From NCBI RefSeq assembly GCF_002283555.1, contig NZ_MVOI01000003.1:1781578-1845577 (forward strand): a stretch of 64,000 nucleotides of DNA. The letters are read 5' to 3'. This document shows, piece after piece, positions 1 through 12,250 of the stretch (its first letter is position 1; each line of letters starts with the position of its first letter). The position numbers and the translations under genes are program-made. The stretch comes from Rubrivirga sp. SAORIC476. Its GTDB lineage: Bacteria > Bacteroidota > Rhodothermia > Rhodothermales > Rubricoccaceae. Under the pieces are notes generated by a model. That model searched no databases and had not been told where the DNA came from. It saw only the letters and a program-made list of their open reading frames with translations.

Positions 1-1306
<1,306 letters not shown>

Positions 1307-1454
1307 GCGACCTCGTATGAGTCTACGTTCGTTCTGGAGTTCATCCAGACGCTCGATGCTATTTTCTCAGCAAGACGAACCATCTGCCAGCGCCCCGAAG
1401 GACTAGCCAGCGTCAGGTTCGACCCTGATGCAGTTTTGCTACGGCTATCAACAC

Positions 1455-1464
1455 GTCAAAGAAC
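1455..1464 (-). promoter_or_regulatory. boxA-like antitermination site in the 16S-23S spacer
   Basis: The minus strand reads GTTCTTTGAC about 150 nt upstream of the 23S 5' end. This matches the boxA core (GTTCTTTGA type) that NusB/NusE bind to keep polymerase processive through rRNA. A variant copy, GTTCATTGAG, lies in the 16S leader at 3711-3720. A nusB gene is present at 45818-46306. Confidence 0.6.
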
Positions 1465-1551
1465 CGTCCGGGTCATCTCCGAAGAGATTTGCCAGTCTGC
1501 CACCCTGACCTTTCGGTCGTGATCCCATTGAGAGGATCGGGTGTCAGGTAG

Positions 1552-1624
1552 TGGAGCCAGAGGGATTCGAACCCCCGACATCCTGCTTGCAAAGCAGGCG
1601 CTCTGCCAACTGAGCTATGGCCCC
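1552..1624 (-). tRNA. tRNA-Ala (anticodon TGC)
   Basis: 73-nt cloverleaf on the minus strand. The acceptor stem GGGGCCA pairs with TGGCTCC and has the G3-U70 pair that identifies alanine tRNA; the discriminator is A. The anticodon loop reads TTTGCAA (TGC) and the T-arm GGTTCGAATCC is intact. CCA is not encoded (the next bases are CC then T). It lies in the 16S-23S spacer, second after tRNA-Ile. Confidence 0.97.
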
Positions 1625-1663
1625 GATAAGCGTGACTGGTTGCTGCGAGCAGCAAGCCAGCGG

Positions 1664-1737
<74 letters not shown>

Positions 1738-1922
1738 GCATCACGCTCCGGGGAGCGAGGCTGGACGGTCGCTCCGGTGGGAGCGGACCAACAACGGTCT
1801 AAAAGAACAAAGGCCAAGGCCTCGTGGGCGGCGAACCGTCCGGGGACAGAACATAGGGAGCCCCAAAGAGCCTACCCGTGAACTGCCATTGAACACCCCG
1901 TGGTGCCGACGTTGAGAGAGAG

Positions 1923-1937
1923 AAGCATAGCGAGCCC
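1923..1937 (-). other. 3' arm of the 16S precursor processing stalk
   Basis: Plus-strand AAGCATAGCGAGCCC here is the exact reverse complement of 3689-3703 upstream of the 16S gene. Weaker complementarity continues outward on both sides. The two arms would pair and enclose the 16S rRNA, the classic RNase III processing stem. This is a direct sequence observation; cleavage itself is inferred. Confidence 0.75.
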
Positions 1938-1984
1938 ATGTCGACCGCCAGCGCGAGGCTGCGATCAGAGGAGCGTCGAGCTCT

Positions 1985-3517
<1,533 letters not shown>

Positions 3518-3688
3518 AGAGAGATTGATCTCCTGTTCCATCCGAAGATGAAGCCAGGGATCGATTGCCATACCCTCTCGGGTACAGCGTGCTGTTGAGC
3601 TTGTTGTTTGGAGTGCCGAAGCACTCCGGGTTGACTTATTCTCGTCTGGTCGCTTCCAACTGGTGAACCAGTGGAGAGCGGCCGACGA

Positions 3689-3703
3689 GGGCTCGCTATG
3701 CTT
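3689..3703 (-). other. 5' arm of the 16S precursor processing stalk
   Basis: GGGCTCGCTATGCTT (plus strand) is the perfect complement of the arm at 1923-1937, 15 of 15 bases. With imperfect flanking pairing (GCGGCCGAC against GCGGTCGAC) the helix may reach about 25 bp. It lies between boxA and the mature 5' end, as expected of an RNase III stalk. Confidence 0.75.
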
Positions 3704-3710
3704 CCAATCT

Positions 3711-3720
3711 CTCAATGAAC
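3711..3720 (-). promoter_or_regulatory. boxA-like site in the 16S leader
   Basis: The minus strand reads GTTCATTGAG followed by AGATTGGAAGC, one base from the GTTCTTTGA copy in the 16S-23S spacer. It lies about 50 nt downstream of the proposed transcription start and upstream of the processing stalk, the normal place for a leader boxA. Confidence 0.5.
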
Positions 3721-3773
3721 GGTGCCGGTGAAGTCAAGCTGGCGAACCAGCCTTGCCTCCGGGGCGTCCTGCT

Positions 3774-3802
3774 AATCTACGGAATCCGTAGTGGGCTGTC
3801 AA
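3774..3802 (-). promoter_or_regulatory. Probable rRNA operon promoter
   Basis: On the minus strand TTGACA (3802-3797) is followed after exactly 17 nt by TAGATT (3779-3774), a perfect sigma-70 -35 box with an acceptable -10. The same bases also read as the Bacteroidota pattern TTG-N20-TAGATTAG (TAnnTTTG with one mismatch). Transcription would begin near 3767, giving a 250-nt leader. It is the only such pair I found upstream of 16S. Confidence 0.6.
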
Positions 3803-4132
3803 GTGCTTCGTCGTCTCTTCTCTTGCGATCTGTAGACCCGGCGAGTGCCGGTCGGCGAAGCTCCTGCTCCTCTTTCGAGGGGAGCCCATGGTACGGGTGA
3901 ATCCGGGAGGCCGCAAGGACCGGGAGGCGGGTTCACTAACCCTTCGCCCGTTCGGCTGCGACCCTCGTGGATCCGTCATCCGGTAGAGAACAGAGCAGCG
4001 GGGCGAGTCGCGAACGACGCTATCCCTGCTGCGGAGACCCATGATAGGCACCCTTCCGGCCCGTGTCTATGGACACGCGGAGGAGAGGGAGTGAGGGGTG
4101 TGTGAGGGTGAGGGGTCCGGACTCTGCTCCGC

Positions 4133-4140
4133 TATCTTTA
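4133..4140 (+). promoter_or_regulatory. Bacteroidota-type -7 element upstream of the PASTA gene
   Basis: TATCTTTA matches TAnnTTTG in all but the last base and lies 45 nt before the ATG at 4186. No clear -33 TTTG is seen at the usual distance, so confidence is moderate. Confidence 0.4.
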
Positions 4141-4185
4141 AGGACACGCGCCGGGTTCCGGGGCTCCCTTCTCTCCTCCCTCTAT

Positions 4186-4941
4186 ATGGCTCGCTCTGAC
4201 CGCGGTGGCATCCTGTCTGTTCTGGGCGACCGCGCCTTCTGGCTCGGCCTCGTTGTGATCGTCGTCGGTCTCATCGTGTTCGCCCTCCTCTTCAACTCGG
4301 CTGTCATGCCGATCTGGACGCGTCACGACGCCGCCGTGCAGGTGCCAGACGTGAAGGAGCTCACCCCGGAGGATGCCCAGAGTGCTCTGTTGCTCGCCGG
4401 ACTCGACTGGGAGGAGCAGGAGCAGCCTTACAACCCCAACGTCCCGGCGGACGTGGTGGTGGATCAGAGTCCGTCGGCTGGGACGACTGTCAAGCCGGGG
4501 CGGCGGATCTACTACTACGTCAACGTCAGTCCGAAGCAACTGGTGGTGGTGCCGCGCGTCGTCTCGCTGTCGGAAGGCAAGGCGAGGGAGGACGTCGGGG
4601 ATCGCGGCCTCGTGGTGGACCGTGTCGAGATGGACACTCTCCGGACCCCCTATGAGAACACGGTCACCCGCCAGGAGCCGGCGGCTGACAGCCGCGTGCC
4701 GGTCGGAACACGCGTTACGCTGTGGATCAGCCCCGGTGTGGAGAGCGGCCGCCAGGTGACCGTTCCCAATGTGACCGGGATGCTGGTCGAGGAAGCACGC
4801 GCTGCGATCAGCGAAGCGGAGCTCTGGGTCGACTCGCCTCGGGCGGTCGAGGGGGAGGTGACGCGTCAGGAGCCTGCTCGGGGCGAGCGCCTGAGCCCGG
4901 GGCAGGAAGTGCGCATCTATACAGAGAGCGGCGGCGACTGA
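4186..4941 (+). CDS. Membrane-anchored triple-PASTA-domain protein
   Basis: 251-residue protein with a short cytoplasmic N-terminus, one membrane helix (about residues 19-37) and three extracytoplasmic PASTA domains (about 52-118, 119-187 and 193-250), each with the V-P-x-V/L start and the P-G-x-x-V end. PASTA domains bind muropeptides or beta-lactams, usually on PknB-type kinases or class A penicillin-binding proteins; here there is no kinase or transpeptidase domain. The ATG at 4186 is chosen because the protein then begins just before the membrane helix; an in-frame start at 4063 adds an unstructured Arg-rich stretch. It faces pyrR tail to tail. A role in cell-wall sensing or scaffolding is inferred. 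Confidence 0.85.
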   Translation: MARSDRGGILSVLGDRAFWLGLVVIVVGLIVFALLFNSAVMPIWTRHDAAVQVPDVKELTPEDAQSALLLAGLDWEEQEQPYNPNVPADVVVDQSPSAGTTVKPGRRIYYYVNVSPKQLVVVPRVVSLSEGKAREDVGDRGLVVDRVEMDTLRTPYENTVTRQEPAADSRVPVGTRVTLWISPGVESGRQVTVPNVTGMLVEEARAAISEAELWVDSPRAVEGEVTRQEPARGERLSPGQEVRIYTESGGD

Positions 4942-5004
4942 GCCTCTGACGTCCTCCGATCGTCCGATGTAAGTCCTCCTTTGGCAATCGGACAGAAGAC
5001 TCTG

Positions 5005-5511
5005 CTACTCCTCCAGGTACACCGCCGGCTCGCTCGGGTCCACGACGACCCGCTCTGCGTGCTTGGTCGGGACGACGCGACCGACGAAGTCGGGGTGGAC
5101 CGGGACCTCGCGGTGGCCCCGGTCGATCAGGACGGCCAGGCGGATCGTGCGCGGGCGGCCGTACTGGAGGATGGCGTCCAGCGCGGCGCGAATGGTGCGT
5201 CCGGTGAACAGCACATCGTCCACAAGGAGAACGTCTCGGCCTTCTGCGCTGGGGGCGTCGGTGGGGAAAGGCAGAGGCTCGCCGTCTCGGTCGTCGCGAA
5301 ACCCGGCGATGTGGAGGCTGTGGCGTTCGATCCCCTCCCCAGACGCCTCGGCGAGTGCGTCGGCGAGGCGGTCGGCGAGGGCAGCGCCTCGCGTCTTCAG
5401 CCCGAACACGAGCAGTCCGTCGACGCCCCGGTTGCGCTCGATCACCTCGTAGGCGAGGCGGGTCACGGTGCGGCGGACGCGCTCGGGCGTCATCAGGACG
5501 GAACGGCTCAT
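5005..5511 (-). CDS. pyrR: PyrR-type pyrimidine regulator / uracil phosphoribosyltransferase
   Basis: 168-residue type I phosphoribosyltransferase fold. The PRPP loop VLLVDDVLFTGRTIRAALDA and the C-terminal HPDFVGRVVPT segment are PyrR signatures. In Gram-positive bacteria PyrR binds pyr mRNA to cause attenuation and also makes UMP from uracil and PRPP; in Bacteroidota the RNA role is less certain. The ATG at 5511 overlaps the stop of the PhzF gene (ATGA), so translation is probably coupled; a second ATG at 5493 is possible. No other pyr biosynthesis gene with a clear assignment is adjacent, and I saw no PyrR-binding loop upstream of the cluster. Confidence 0.92.
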   Translation of the reverse strand: MSRSVLMTPERVRRTVTRLAYEVIERNRGVDGLLVFGLKTRGAALADRLADALAEASGEGIERHSLHIAGFRDDRDGEPLPFPTDAPSAEGRDVLLVDDVLFTGRTIRAALDAILQYGRPRTIRLAVLIDRGHREVPVHPDFVGRVVPTKHAERVVVDPSEPAVYLEE

Positions 5512-6314
5512 GGGCGGGCAGCAGGCGCCAGTTCGGCGCGGTAAACGGTGAGGGCGCGGCCCGTGAGCGCGACGCGGTCGCCGAGCACCTCGACGCCCAC
5601 CATTCCGCCTCGCCGCGACGCCTGGTAGCAGGCGAGCTCGCTCTGCCCCAGCCGCTCCGCCCAGTACGGGCCGATGGCACAGTGCGCGGAGCCCGTGACT
5701 GGGTCCTCCGGAACGCCAGACCCCGGCGCGAAGAAGCGCGAGACCACGTCCGCCTCGGTCGAGGCGTCGGCCGGAGCGGTGAGGATGACGCCACGGGCCC
5801 CAAGGCGGGCGACGGCAGCTGGGTCCGGGGCGAGTGTGCGGACGGCCATCTCGTCCGCCAGGACGGCGAACACGTCGAACGGTGTCCGGCCGGTCCACAC
5901 GGGCGTGGTCCCGAACACCTCCTCGAAGCCGTCCGGCGCAGGCGCCACGGTGGGCGGCGTCGCGGGAAAGTCCATTCTATAGGTGTCCTGGCCTATGCAC
6001 CGGACCGTGAGCCGACCACTTCTCGTGTCGAACCGTGCCTCGGCGTCGGGCGCGAGGCGGCCAGACTCGAACAGGACGTGGGCGCTCGCGAGCGTGGCGT
6101 GGCCGCACAGGTCGACTTCCACCTCAGGGGTCAACCAGCGGAGTCCGAAGGCACCGTCGGGACCGGGAGTCAGGAACGCCGTCTCCGAGAGGTTCATCTC
6201 GCTGGCGAGCCCCCGCATCCAGGCGTCCGGGGCAGGGGTATCCAGAATGCACACGGCCGCCGGGTTGCCGGAGAACGGGCGATCCGCAAAGGCATCGACG
6301 ACGGTGATGGTCAT
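5508..6314 (-). CDS. PhzF-family isomerase/epimerase
   Basis: 268-residue PhzF/diaminopimelate-epimerase-fold protein. The N-terminus has VDAFADRPFSGNPAAV and NLSETAFL, where the Glu is the conserved acid of the family, followed by the GHATLASAHVL motif; the second half carries FFAPGSGVPEDPVTGSAHC. Family members isomerise small carboxylic acids; most outside phenazine clusters have unknown substrates. There is no phenazine gene here. The start ATG overlaps the Fur-type gene stop (ATGA) and the stop overlaps the pyrR start, so it sits in the middle of a tightly packed operon. Confidence 0.9.
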   Translation of the reverse strand: MTITVVDAFADRPFSGNPAAVCILDTPAPDAWMRGLASEMNLSETAFLTPGPDGAFGLRWLTPEVEVDLCGHATLASAHVLFESGRLAPDAEARFDTRSGRLTVRCIGQDTYRMDFPATPPTVAPAPDGFEEVFGTTPVWTGRTPFDVFAVLADEMAVRTLAPDPAAVARLGARGVILTAPADASTEADVVSRFFAPGSGVPEDPVTGSAHCAIGPYWAERLGQSELACYQASRRGGMVGVEVLGDRVALTGRALTVYRAELAPAARP

Positions 6315-6787
6315 GCCGCAGCAGCCTCGGGTTTGCTCGGGCACGCCTCCCGGCGGCAGTGAGCGTAGACCGTCAGCGCGTGGCGCGCGACCTCGAACCC
6401 GTAGATATCGGCGACGGTCTCCTGGATCTCCTGGAGGCGTGGGTCGCAGAACTCCAGGATCTCCCCGCAGTCGAGGCAGATCAGGTGGTCGTGCTGCCAG
6501 TAGGCGAAGGCACGCTCGAACTTGGCCTGCTGCTGTCCGAACTGGTGCCGGACGACGAGGTCGCACTCGATGAGCAGGTCGAGCGTGTTGTACACCGTCG
6601 CGCGGGAGACGCTGACGCCGTCCGCGAGGAGGCGGGCGTACAGGGTATCGGCGTCGATGTGATCCGAGGTGGCGTAGAGCGCGTCCAGGATGGCGAGACG
6701 CTCGGGCGTCCGGCGCTGGCCTCGTTCCTTGAGGAAGGCGAGGAAGCGCTGGCGGACCTCGTCGAGTTGGCGGGTGGTGAGCGACAT
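6311..6787 (-). CDS. Fur/PerR-family metalloregulator
   Basis: 158-residue ferric-uptake-type repressor. The winged helix spans about residues 10-90 (RATVYNTLDLLIECDLV is the recognition region). The C-terminal dimerisation domain has HDHLICLDCGEILEF with the first CxxC and HCRREACP with the second cysteine pair, the structural zinc site. HDH gives regulatory metal ligands. Whether it senses iron, zinc or peroxide cannot be told from sequence alone. It is 36 bp downstream of accC and overlaps the PhzF gene. No Fur-box-like palindrome was identified with confidence. Confidence 0.93.
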   Translation of the reverse strand: MSLTTRQLDEVRQRFLAFLKERGQRRTPERLAILDALYATSDHIDADTLYARLLADGVSVSRATVYNTLDLLIECDLVVRHQFGQQQAKFERAFAYWQHDHLICLDCGEILEFCDPRLQEIQETVADIYGFEVARHALTVYAHCRREACPSKPEAAAA

Positions 6788-6823
6788 AAGGCTAGGACGT
6801 AGGGCGATGGGCGAGGGATCCGG

Positions 6824-8332
<1,509 letters not shown>

Positions 8333-8441
8333 CACGTCGCGGCGTAGAGGATTGGCATAGAGTCTGTATCGGGGAATCCATGACCACGTGACGGTCGTCC
8401 CACTGGACGCGCACCGATCACCGGTCTGCCGCTCTTCCCCG

Positions 8442-9308
8442 ATGCCTGAAGTTACCGACTACTACCACCTGCTCGGTGTCCCCGAGACCGCGTCGCCAGA
8501 CGCGATCAAGCGGGCGTATCGGTCGCTGGCACGGGACTCTCACCCCGACCGCAATCCGCACGACCCGGAGGCCGAGGAGCGATTCAAGCAGATCCAACGC
8601 GCCTATCAGGTGCTGTCAGACGCGGCACGGCGTGCTCAGTACGATCACGTCCGCCACGCTGCCCTCGGCAATCTCGGCGGTGGTCTCGACGGTCGCGTCC
8701 AGCCGAACGTCGGGTGGCCGTTCGAGCCGGTCGAGGGCTATGACCCGCTCACTGCGCTGTTCTTCGGTGACGAGCCGAGTTCTGCCACGAGGCCCGTCCG
8801 CGGTGCCGACGTCGAGGCGCAGGTCAAGCTGACCTTCGACCAGGCGCTACGCGGAGGCACCACCGAGGTCCGACTGGCCGATGGACAAACCGTCCGGCTG
8901 ACCGTCCCGAAGGGCGTCCGCTCGGGCCTGAAGGTCCGTGTGCGGAACCGCGGGCGCGTCGGCTCGGCGGGCGACCACGGCGACCTGTACGTGACGTTCC
9001 GCGTCGACGTGGTGGCGCGGTTCCGACGCGAAGGAGACAACCTCCATGTCATCGAGACGGTATCGGCGCTGGAGGCCATCCTCGGCACGACCCGGTCGAT
9101 CACGAACGCCTACGGCCAGACGATGAAGGTTCACATCCCGCCGGGGACCCAGCCGGGCGAGCGCCTTCGGCTGCGCGGCCAGGGGGTTGAGACGGCCACG
9201 CGCCGGGGCGACCTGTTCGTGGAGGTGCAGGTGACCGTGCCACGGTCGCTTACGGACGCCCAGCGCGAGGCCCTCGCTGCGTGCGCACGCGACTCCGGCC
9301 TGATCTAG
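8442..9308 (+). CDS. DnaJ-like co-chaperone (CbpA type, no zinc finger)
   Basis: 288 residues: an N-terminal J domain (about 4-70) with the DnaK-contacting HPD in SHPDRNPHDPEAEERF, a short linker, then the two C-terminal peptide-binding beta domains ending in QVTVPRSLTDAQREAL. The cysteine-rich zinc-finger domain of true DnaJ is missing, so this is a CbpA/type II co-chaperone that would stimulate DnaK. Start: ATG right before EVTDYYHLLGV, the normal J-domain opening; an in-frame start at 8388 adds an unconserved leader. It diverges from accC. Confidence 0.93.
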   Translation: MPEVTDYYHLLGVPETASPDAIKRAYRSLARDSHPDRNPHDPEAEERFKQIQRAYQVLSDAARRAQYDHVRHAALGNLGGGLDGRVQPNVGWPFEPVEGYDPLTALFFGDEPSSATRPVRGADVEAQVKLTFDQALRGGTTEVRLADGQTVRLTVPKGVRSGLKVRVRNRGRVGSAGDHGDLYVTFRVDVVARFRREGDNLHVIETVSALEAILGTTRSITNAYGQTMKVHIPPGTQPGERLRLRGQGVETATRRGDLFVEVQVTVPRSLTDAQREALAACARDSGLI

Positions 9309-9339
9309 AGCCGGTCGTGACGCGGTGGTAGTCTTGGGG

Positions 9340-10812
9340 ATGCCCGACGCCGCCGCTCTTCCGCTTCAGTACCGCCTCCTCCGAGGGATCGTTCGGGCCG
9401 TCGTCCGGCTGTTCTTCCGCAAGGTCGCCGTCGCGGGCACCCACCACGTGCCGACGGACCGTGGCGGGTTGCTCGTCGCGTGGCACCCGAACGGGCTTAT
9501 CGACCCCGCCCTCATCCTGTCGACGGTCCCAGGCCGCATCGTGTTCGGCGCGCGGGATGGGCTCCTTCGCTGGCCAGTCGTCGGAGCGATGATGCGCGGC
9601 CTGGGGACGGTGCCCATCTACCGCTCCATCGACCAGGAGGGCATGTCGCCTGACGAGCGCCGCGCTGCGAATGCTCGAAGCCTGGGCGCGCTGGCCGAGG
9701 AGATCGCGGGCGGCTCGTTCTCGGCGCTGTTTCCCGAGGGCACCAGTCACGACCAGCCGCACCTCGCCGAGATCCGAGCCGGGGCGGCGCGTCTCTACCT
9801 CCAGGCGCGCGAGCAGACGCCTCCTGGCCAGCCGCCGCCGGTCGTCGTCCCGGTCGGCTTGCATTATGAGGACAAAGACACCTTTCGCACCGACGTGCTG
9901 GTCGCGTTCCACCGGCCCCTCGACCTCGACGCTCTCGGCCTCGATGCTCCGGCCGCCGAGTCTGGCGCCGACGCGGCCCACCGGCTGACTGAGGCCATCG
10001 AAGACGCCCTCGAACGGGCCGTTCACCCGACCGCGTCGTGGGAGCTCCATGCGCTCATGCACCGGGCGCGGACACTGATCGCCTGCGAAGCCGCCCGACG
10101 ACGCGGCGAGCACGTCGCTCCGGAAACGGTCGTCTCTCGTACGACTGGCTTCGCGCAGATCTGGGAGGGGTACCAGATCCGGACCGAGACACACCCGGAG
10201 GAGATCGAGGCCCTGCGCCGTGACATCACCACCTACCACGAGTCTCTCCGCCAGCTCGGGCTGGACGATGCCGACCTCGACCGCCCGCCGCGGCTGGGGT
10301 CGAGCGTTCTGGTGGCGGGCGCTGTGCTCCAGGCGAGTGCCGTCGTGCTGCTGCTGCCGCCGCTGCTCGTCATCGGCTTCCTCGTCAACACGCCGCCGTA
10401 CTGGCTGCTGAAGGGGCTCGCGCGGCTCGCGTCGAAGGCCGAAAAGGACACGGCGACGGTCAAGATCTTCGGCGGGCTCGTCCTCTTCCCGCTCGCCTGG
10501 GCGATCGCGGGAGTGCTGGCCGGGCTCGGCGTCGTCAAGATGCACACCCTGATGCCGGGGCTGCCGGACACGCCGGTGATCGTCGGCCTCGGAGTCGCCG
10601 CGCTGAGCATCGCGGGCGGCGTGGCGGCACTGCTCTACTCCGAGATCGCAGTCGGCGCGTGGCGCGGCCTCCGCGTCCGGATCGCGCGCTGGCGCCACCA
10701 CCACCAGCTCGACGGCCTCCGCCAGCGCCGGGCCGACCTCCACGACCGCTTCCTCAACCTCGCCGACGGCCTCCACCTGCCGACCTCCGTCATCCCTGGC
10801 CCGCCTCGGTGA
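9340..10812 (+). CDS. PlsC-like lysophospholipid/glycerol-phosphate acyltransferase
   Basis: 490 residues. The N-terminal acyltransferase domain (about 35-240) shows the catalytic block WHPNGLIDP (His and Asp five residues apart, the variant found in GPAT-like bacterial enzymes) and the FPEGTSHD substrate motif. Two or three membrane helices follow in the C-terminal third (about residues 320-350, 375-400, 410-435). It probably acylates a lipid precursor at the inner membrane. An in-frame GTG at 9325 is an alternative start. It lies 31 bp behind the DnaJ-like gene and converges on arsM. Confidence 0.85.
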   Translation: MPDAAALPLQYRLLRGIVRAVVRLFFRKVAVAGTHHVPTDRGGLLVAWHPNGLIDPALILSTVPGRIVFGARDGLLRWPVVGAMMRGLGTVPIYRSIDQEGMSPDERRAANARSLGALAEEIAGGSFSALFPEGTSHDQPHLAEIRAGAARLYLQAREQTPPGQPPPVVVPVGLHYEDKDTFRTDVLVAFHRPLDLDALGLDAPAAESGADAAHRLTEAIEDALERAVHPTASWELHALMHRARTLIACEAARRRGEHVAPETVVSRTTGFAQIWEGYQIRTETHPEEIEALRRDITTYHESLRQLGLDDADLDRPPRLGSSVLVAGAVLQASAVVLLLPPLLVIGFLVNTPPYWLLKGLARLASKAEKDTATVKIFGGLVLFPLAWAIAGVLAGLGVVKMHTLMPGLPDTPVIVGLGVAALSIAGGVAALLYSEIAVGAWRGLRVRIARWRHHHQLDGLRQRRADLHDRFLNLADGLHLPTSVIPGPPR

Positions 10813-10836
10813 CGCTTTCGAGGCAGACGGGGTGGA

Positions 10837-11889
10837 TCAGCAGCAGGAGCCGGCCGCAGCCTCACCGCCGGCAGACGGAGCGGGCTCGCAGTCGAACAAG
10901 CCGAAGTGGGTCGAGCGGTCGCCGAGCACGTCGAAGAACCGGCCGTAGCGCGTGTCCTGTACCATCGCGGCCGAGTTGCCGCAGACGAGCATCGGGCGGC
11001 CGGCCTCGAACAGGTGATGGTCGTCCAGCATGAACGCGTGCCGCTGCCCCTCGACGCCACCGCGGTAGATAGCGACCTGGCCGTAGTCCTCGCAGCGGTC
11101 CTCGATCAGGTCCGGCAGCTTGAACGCACGGATCGTGGCCGACGAGAACCGAGCGTTGCCCAGCCGGTCGCGCAGGTCGGCATCCTCCACCTCGATGGGC
11201 CGCTCGGTCACCGTGCGGACGTCCTTCCAACCCAGGTCCGCCATCATGCGGCGGAAGTCCTCCGTGTAGAGCGCGCCACCCAGGCACTCGCCCACCAGTA
11301 CCTCGTCGCTGCGGACGGCCTCGGGCAGGCGACGGTCCACGAACACGTCCGAGATGTAGAGTTCGCCGCCGGTCTTGAGCACGCGGTCGATCTCGGCGAA
11401 GACGGGCGCCTTGTCGGGCGCGAGGTTAAGGACACAGTTCGAGATCACGACGTCCACGGAGCCTTCCTGGATGCCGAGCGCGGCGAGGTCCTCCATGGTG
11501 CCCAGCAGAAACTCGGTGGTCGGCGTCGGGTGGCCGAGCGCGTCGGCGACCGCCTGCTGGTGGCGACGGGCGACCTCGATCTGCTCCTCCGTCATGTCGA
11601 CCCCGATCACGCGCCCGGTCGGGCCGGCCAGCGCGGCGGCGACGAACGCGTCGCGGCCGGTGCCGCAGCCGAGGTCGAGGACCGTCATCCCCTCCAGCGC
11701 GGGGGGGATCGGCGAGCCGCAGCCGTAGAACTTGCTCATCACCTCGTCCGGCAGCAGCGAGAGGATCGGCTTGTGATGCTCCGGGACCGCCTCGTCCGAG
11801 CAGCACGCTGTCGTCTTGAGGTCCGTCGTGGCCTGGAGGGTCTGGCCGTAGTACGTGCGGACCTGATCGTGGGTGAAGGTGGCTTCCAT
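10837..11889 (-). CDS. arsM: Arsenite S-adenosylmethionine methyltransferase
   Basis: 350 residues. The SAM-binding motif VLDLGCGTGRDAF (about 71-83) sits in a class I methyltransferase fold. Cysteines at 29/30, 57, 152 and 202 have the spacing of the four As(III)-handling cysteines of animal AS3MT (32, 61, 156, 206), and the surrounding SNCVLNL and GECLGGALY motifs fit. It should methylate As(III) to mono- and dimethylated species, a detoxification step. The protein ends in GSCC, an extra cysteine pair. No ArsR, ArsB or ArsC gene is near. It converges on the acyltransferase gene with 24 bp between. Confidence 0.93.
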   Translation of the reverse strand: MEATFTHDQVRTYYGQTLQATTDLKTTACCSDEAVPEHHKPILSLLPDEVMSKFYGCGSPIPPALEGMTVLDLGCGTGRDAFVAAALAGPTGRVIGVDMTEEQIEVARRHQQAVADALGHPTPTTEFLLGTMEDLAALGIQEGSVDVVISNCVLNLAPDKAPVFAEIDRVLKTGGELYISDVFVDRRLPEAVRSDEVLVGECLGGALYTEDFRRMMADLGWKDVRTVTERPIEVEDADLRDRLGNARFSSATIRAFKLPDLIEDRCEDYGQVAIYRGGVEGQRHAFMLDDHHLFEAGRPMLVCGNSAAMVQDTRYGRFFDVLGDRSTHFGLFDCEPAPSAGGEAAAGSCC

Positions 11890-12250
11890 GAGGCGCGAGA
11901 GGGGAGGGCAGTGAGGACGACGCGACGGCGCAAGTTCTCACGTCTCGCAGGCCGCCACGACGAGAATGAGAGGTCGGCCTACACACCTCCGCACCGTCTC
12001 GACTGCCTCGGGCCGGCTGCCGAGGTAACCGGTCGCGCTGAGGATTGACTGAGGATGAGCGCCTGACCTGAGGGGTGCGGCCGCACGGACCGTCGAATCC
12101 AGGCGCAGGAGGATCCTTTCGGCGATCTGCACTGCCCAGAAATGGAGCGTGGTGACTCCCGACCCCGGCCGGTGATCAAGAGTGCGCGGAAGCGGCCGAT
12201 AGCTTTACTGGAGGTACGGACAGGCCGTGCTCCCACCACTCCCGACCGCG
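11890..12250. other. Intergenic region between divergent arsM and DUF1800 genes
   Basis: 361 bp with no convincing gene. It contains a small hairpin (CCTCGG...CCGAGG, 12006-12025), a short direct repeat CTGAGGAT near 12038-12060, and a TAGCTTTA promoter-like element at 12200-12207 directed to the DUF1800 gene. I see no ArsR-type operator. Confidence 0.4.
12200..12207 (+). promoter_or_regulatory. Promoter-like -7 element upstream of the DUF1800 gene
   Basis: TAGCTTTA fits TAnnTTTG except the last base and lies 43 nt before the ATG at 12251. It belongs to a set of similar elements upstream of other genes in this window. Confidence 0.35.

Larger units (their letters stand above)
3518..4185. other. 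rRNA leader and divergent promoter region
   Basis: Non-coding stretch between the 16S gene (minus) and the PASTA gene (plus). From the 16S side it holds the processing-stalk arm (3689-3703), a boxA-like site (3711-3720) and the likely rRNA promoter (3774-3802). Near the other end is a promoter-like TATCTTTA (4133-4140). Between about 3803 and 4130 I see nothing recognisable; open frames there have no family signature. Confidence 0.6.

Noticed and set aside
4063-4185. Longer N-terminus for the PASTA protein
   Set aside because: The extra 41 residues are Arg-rich and unconserved in look; the ATG at 4186 comes just before the membrane helix and after a C/T-rich leader.
12142-12250. Upstream start for the DUF1800 region in another frame
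   Set aside because: The alternative frame runs through the DUF1800 gene out of phase and has an Arg/Pro-rich shadow composition.
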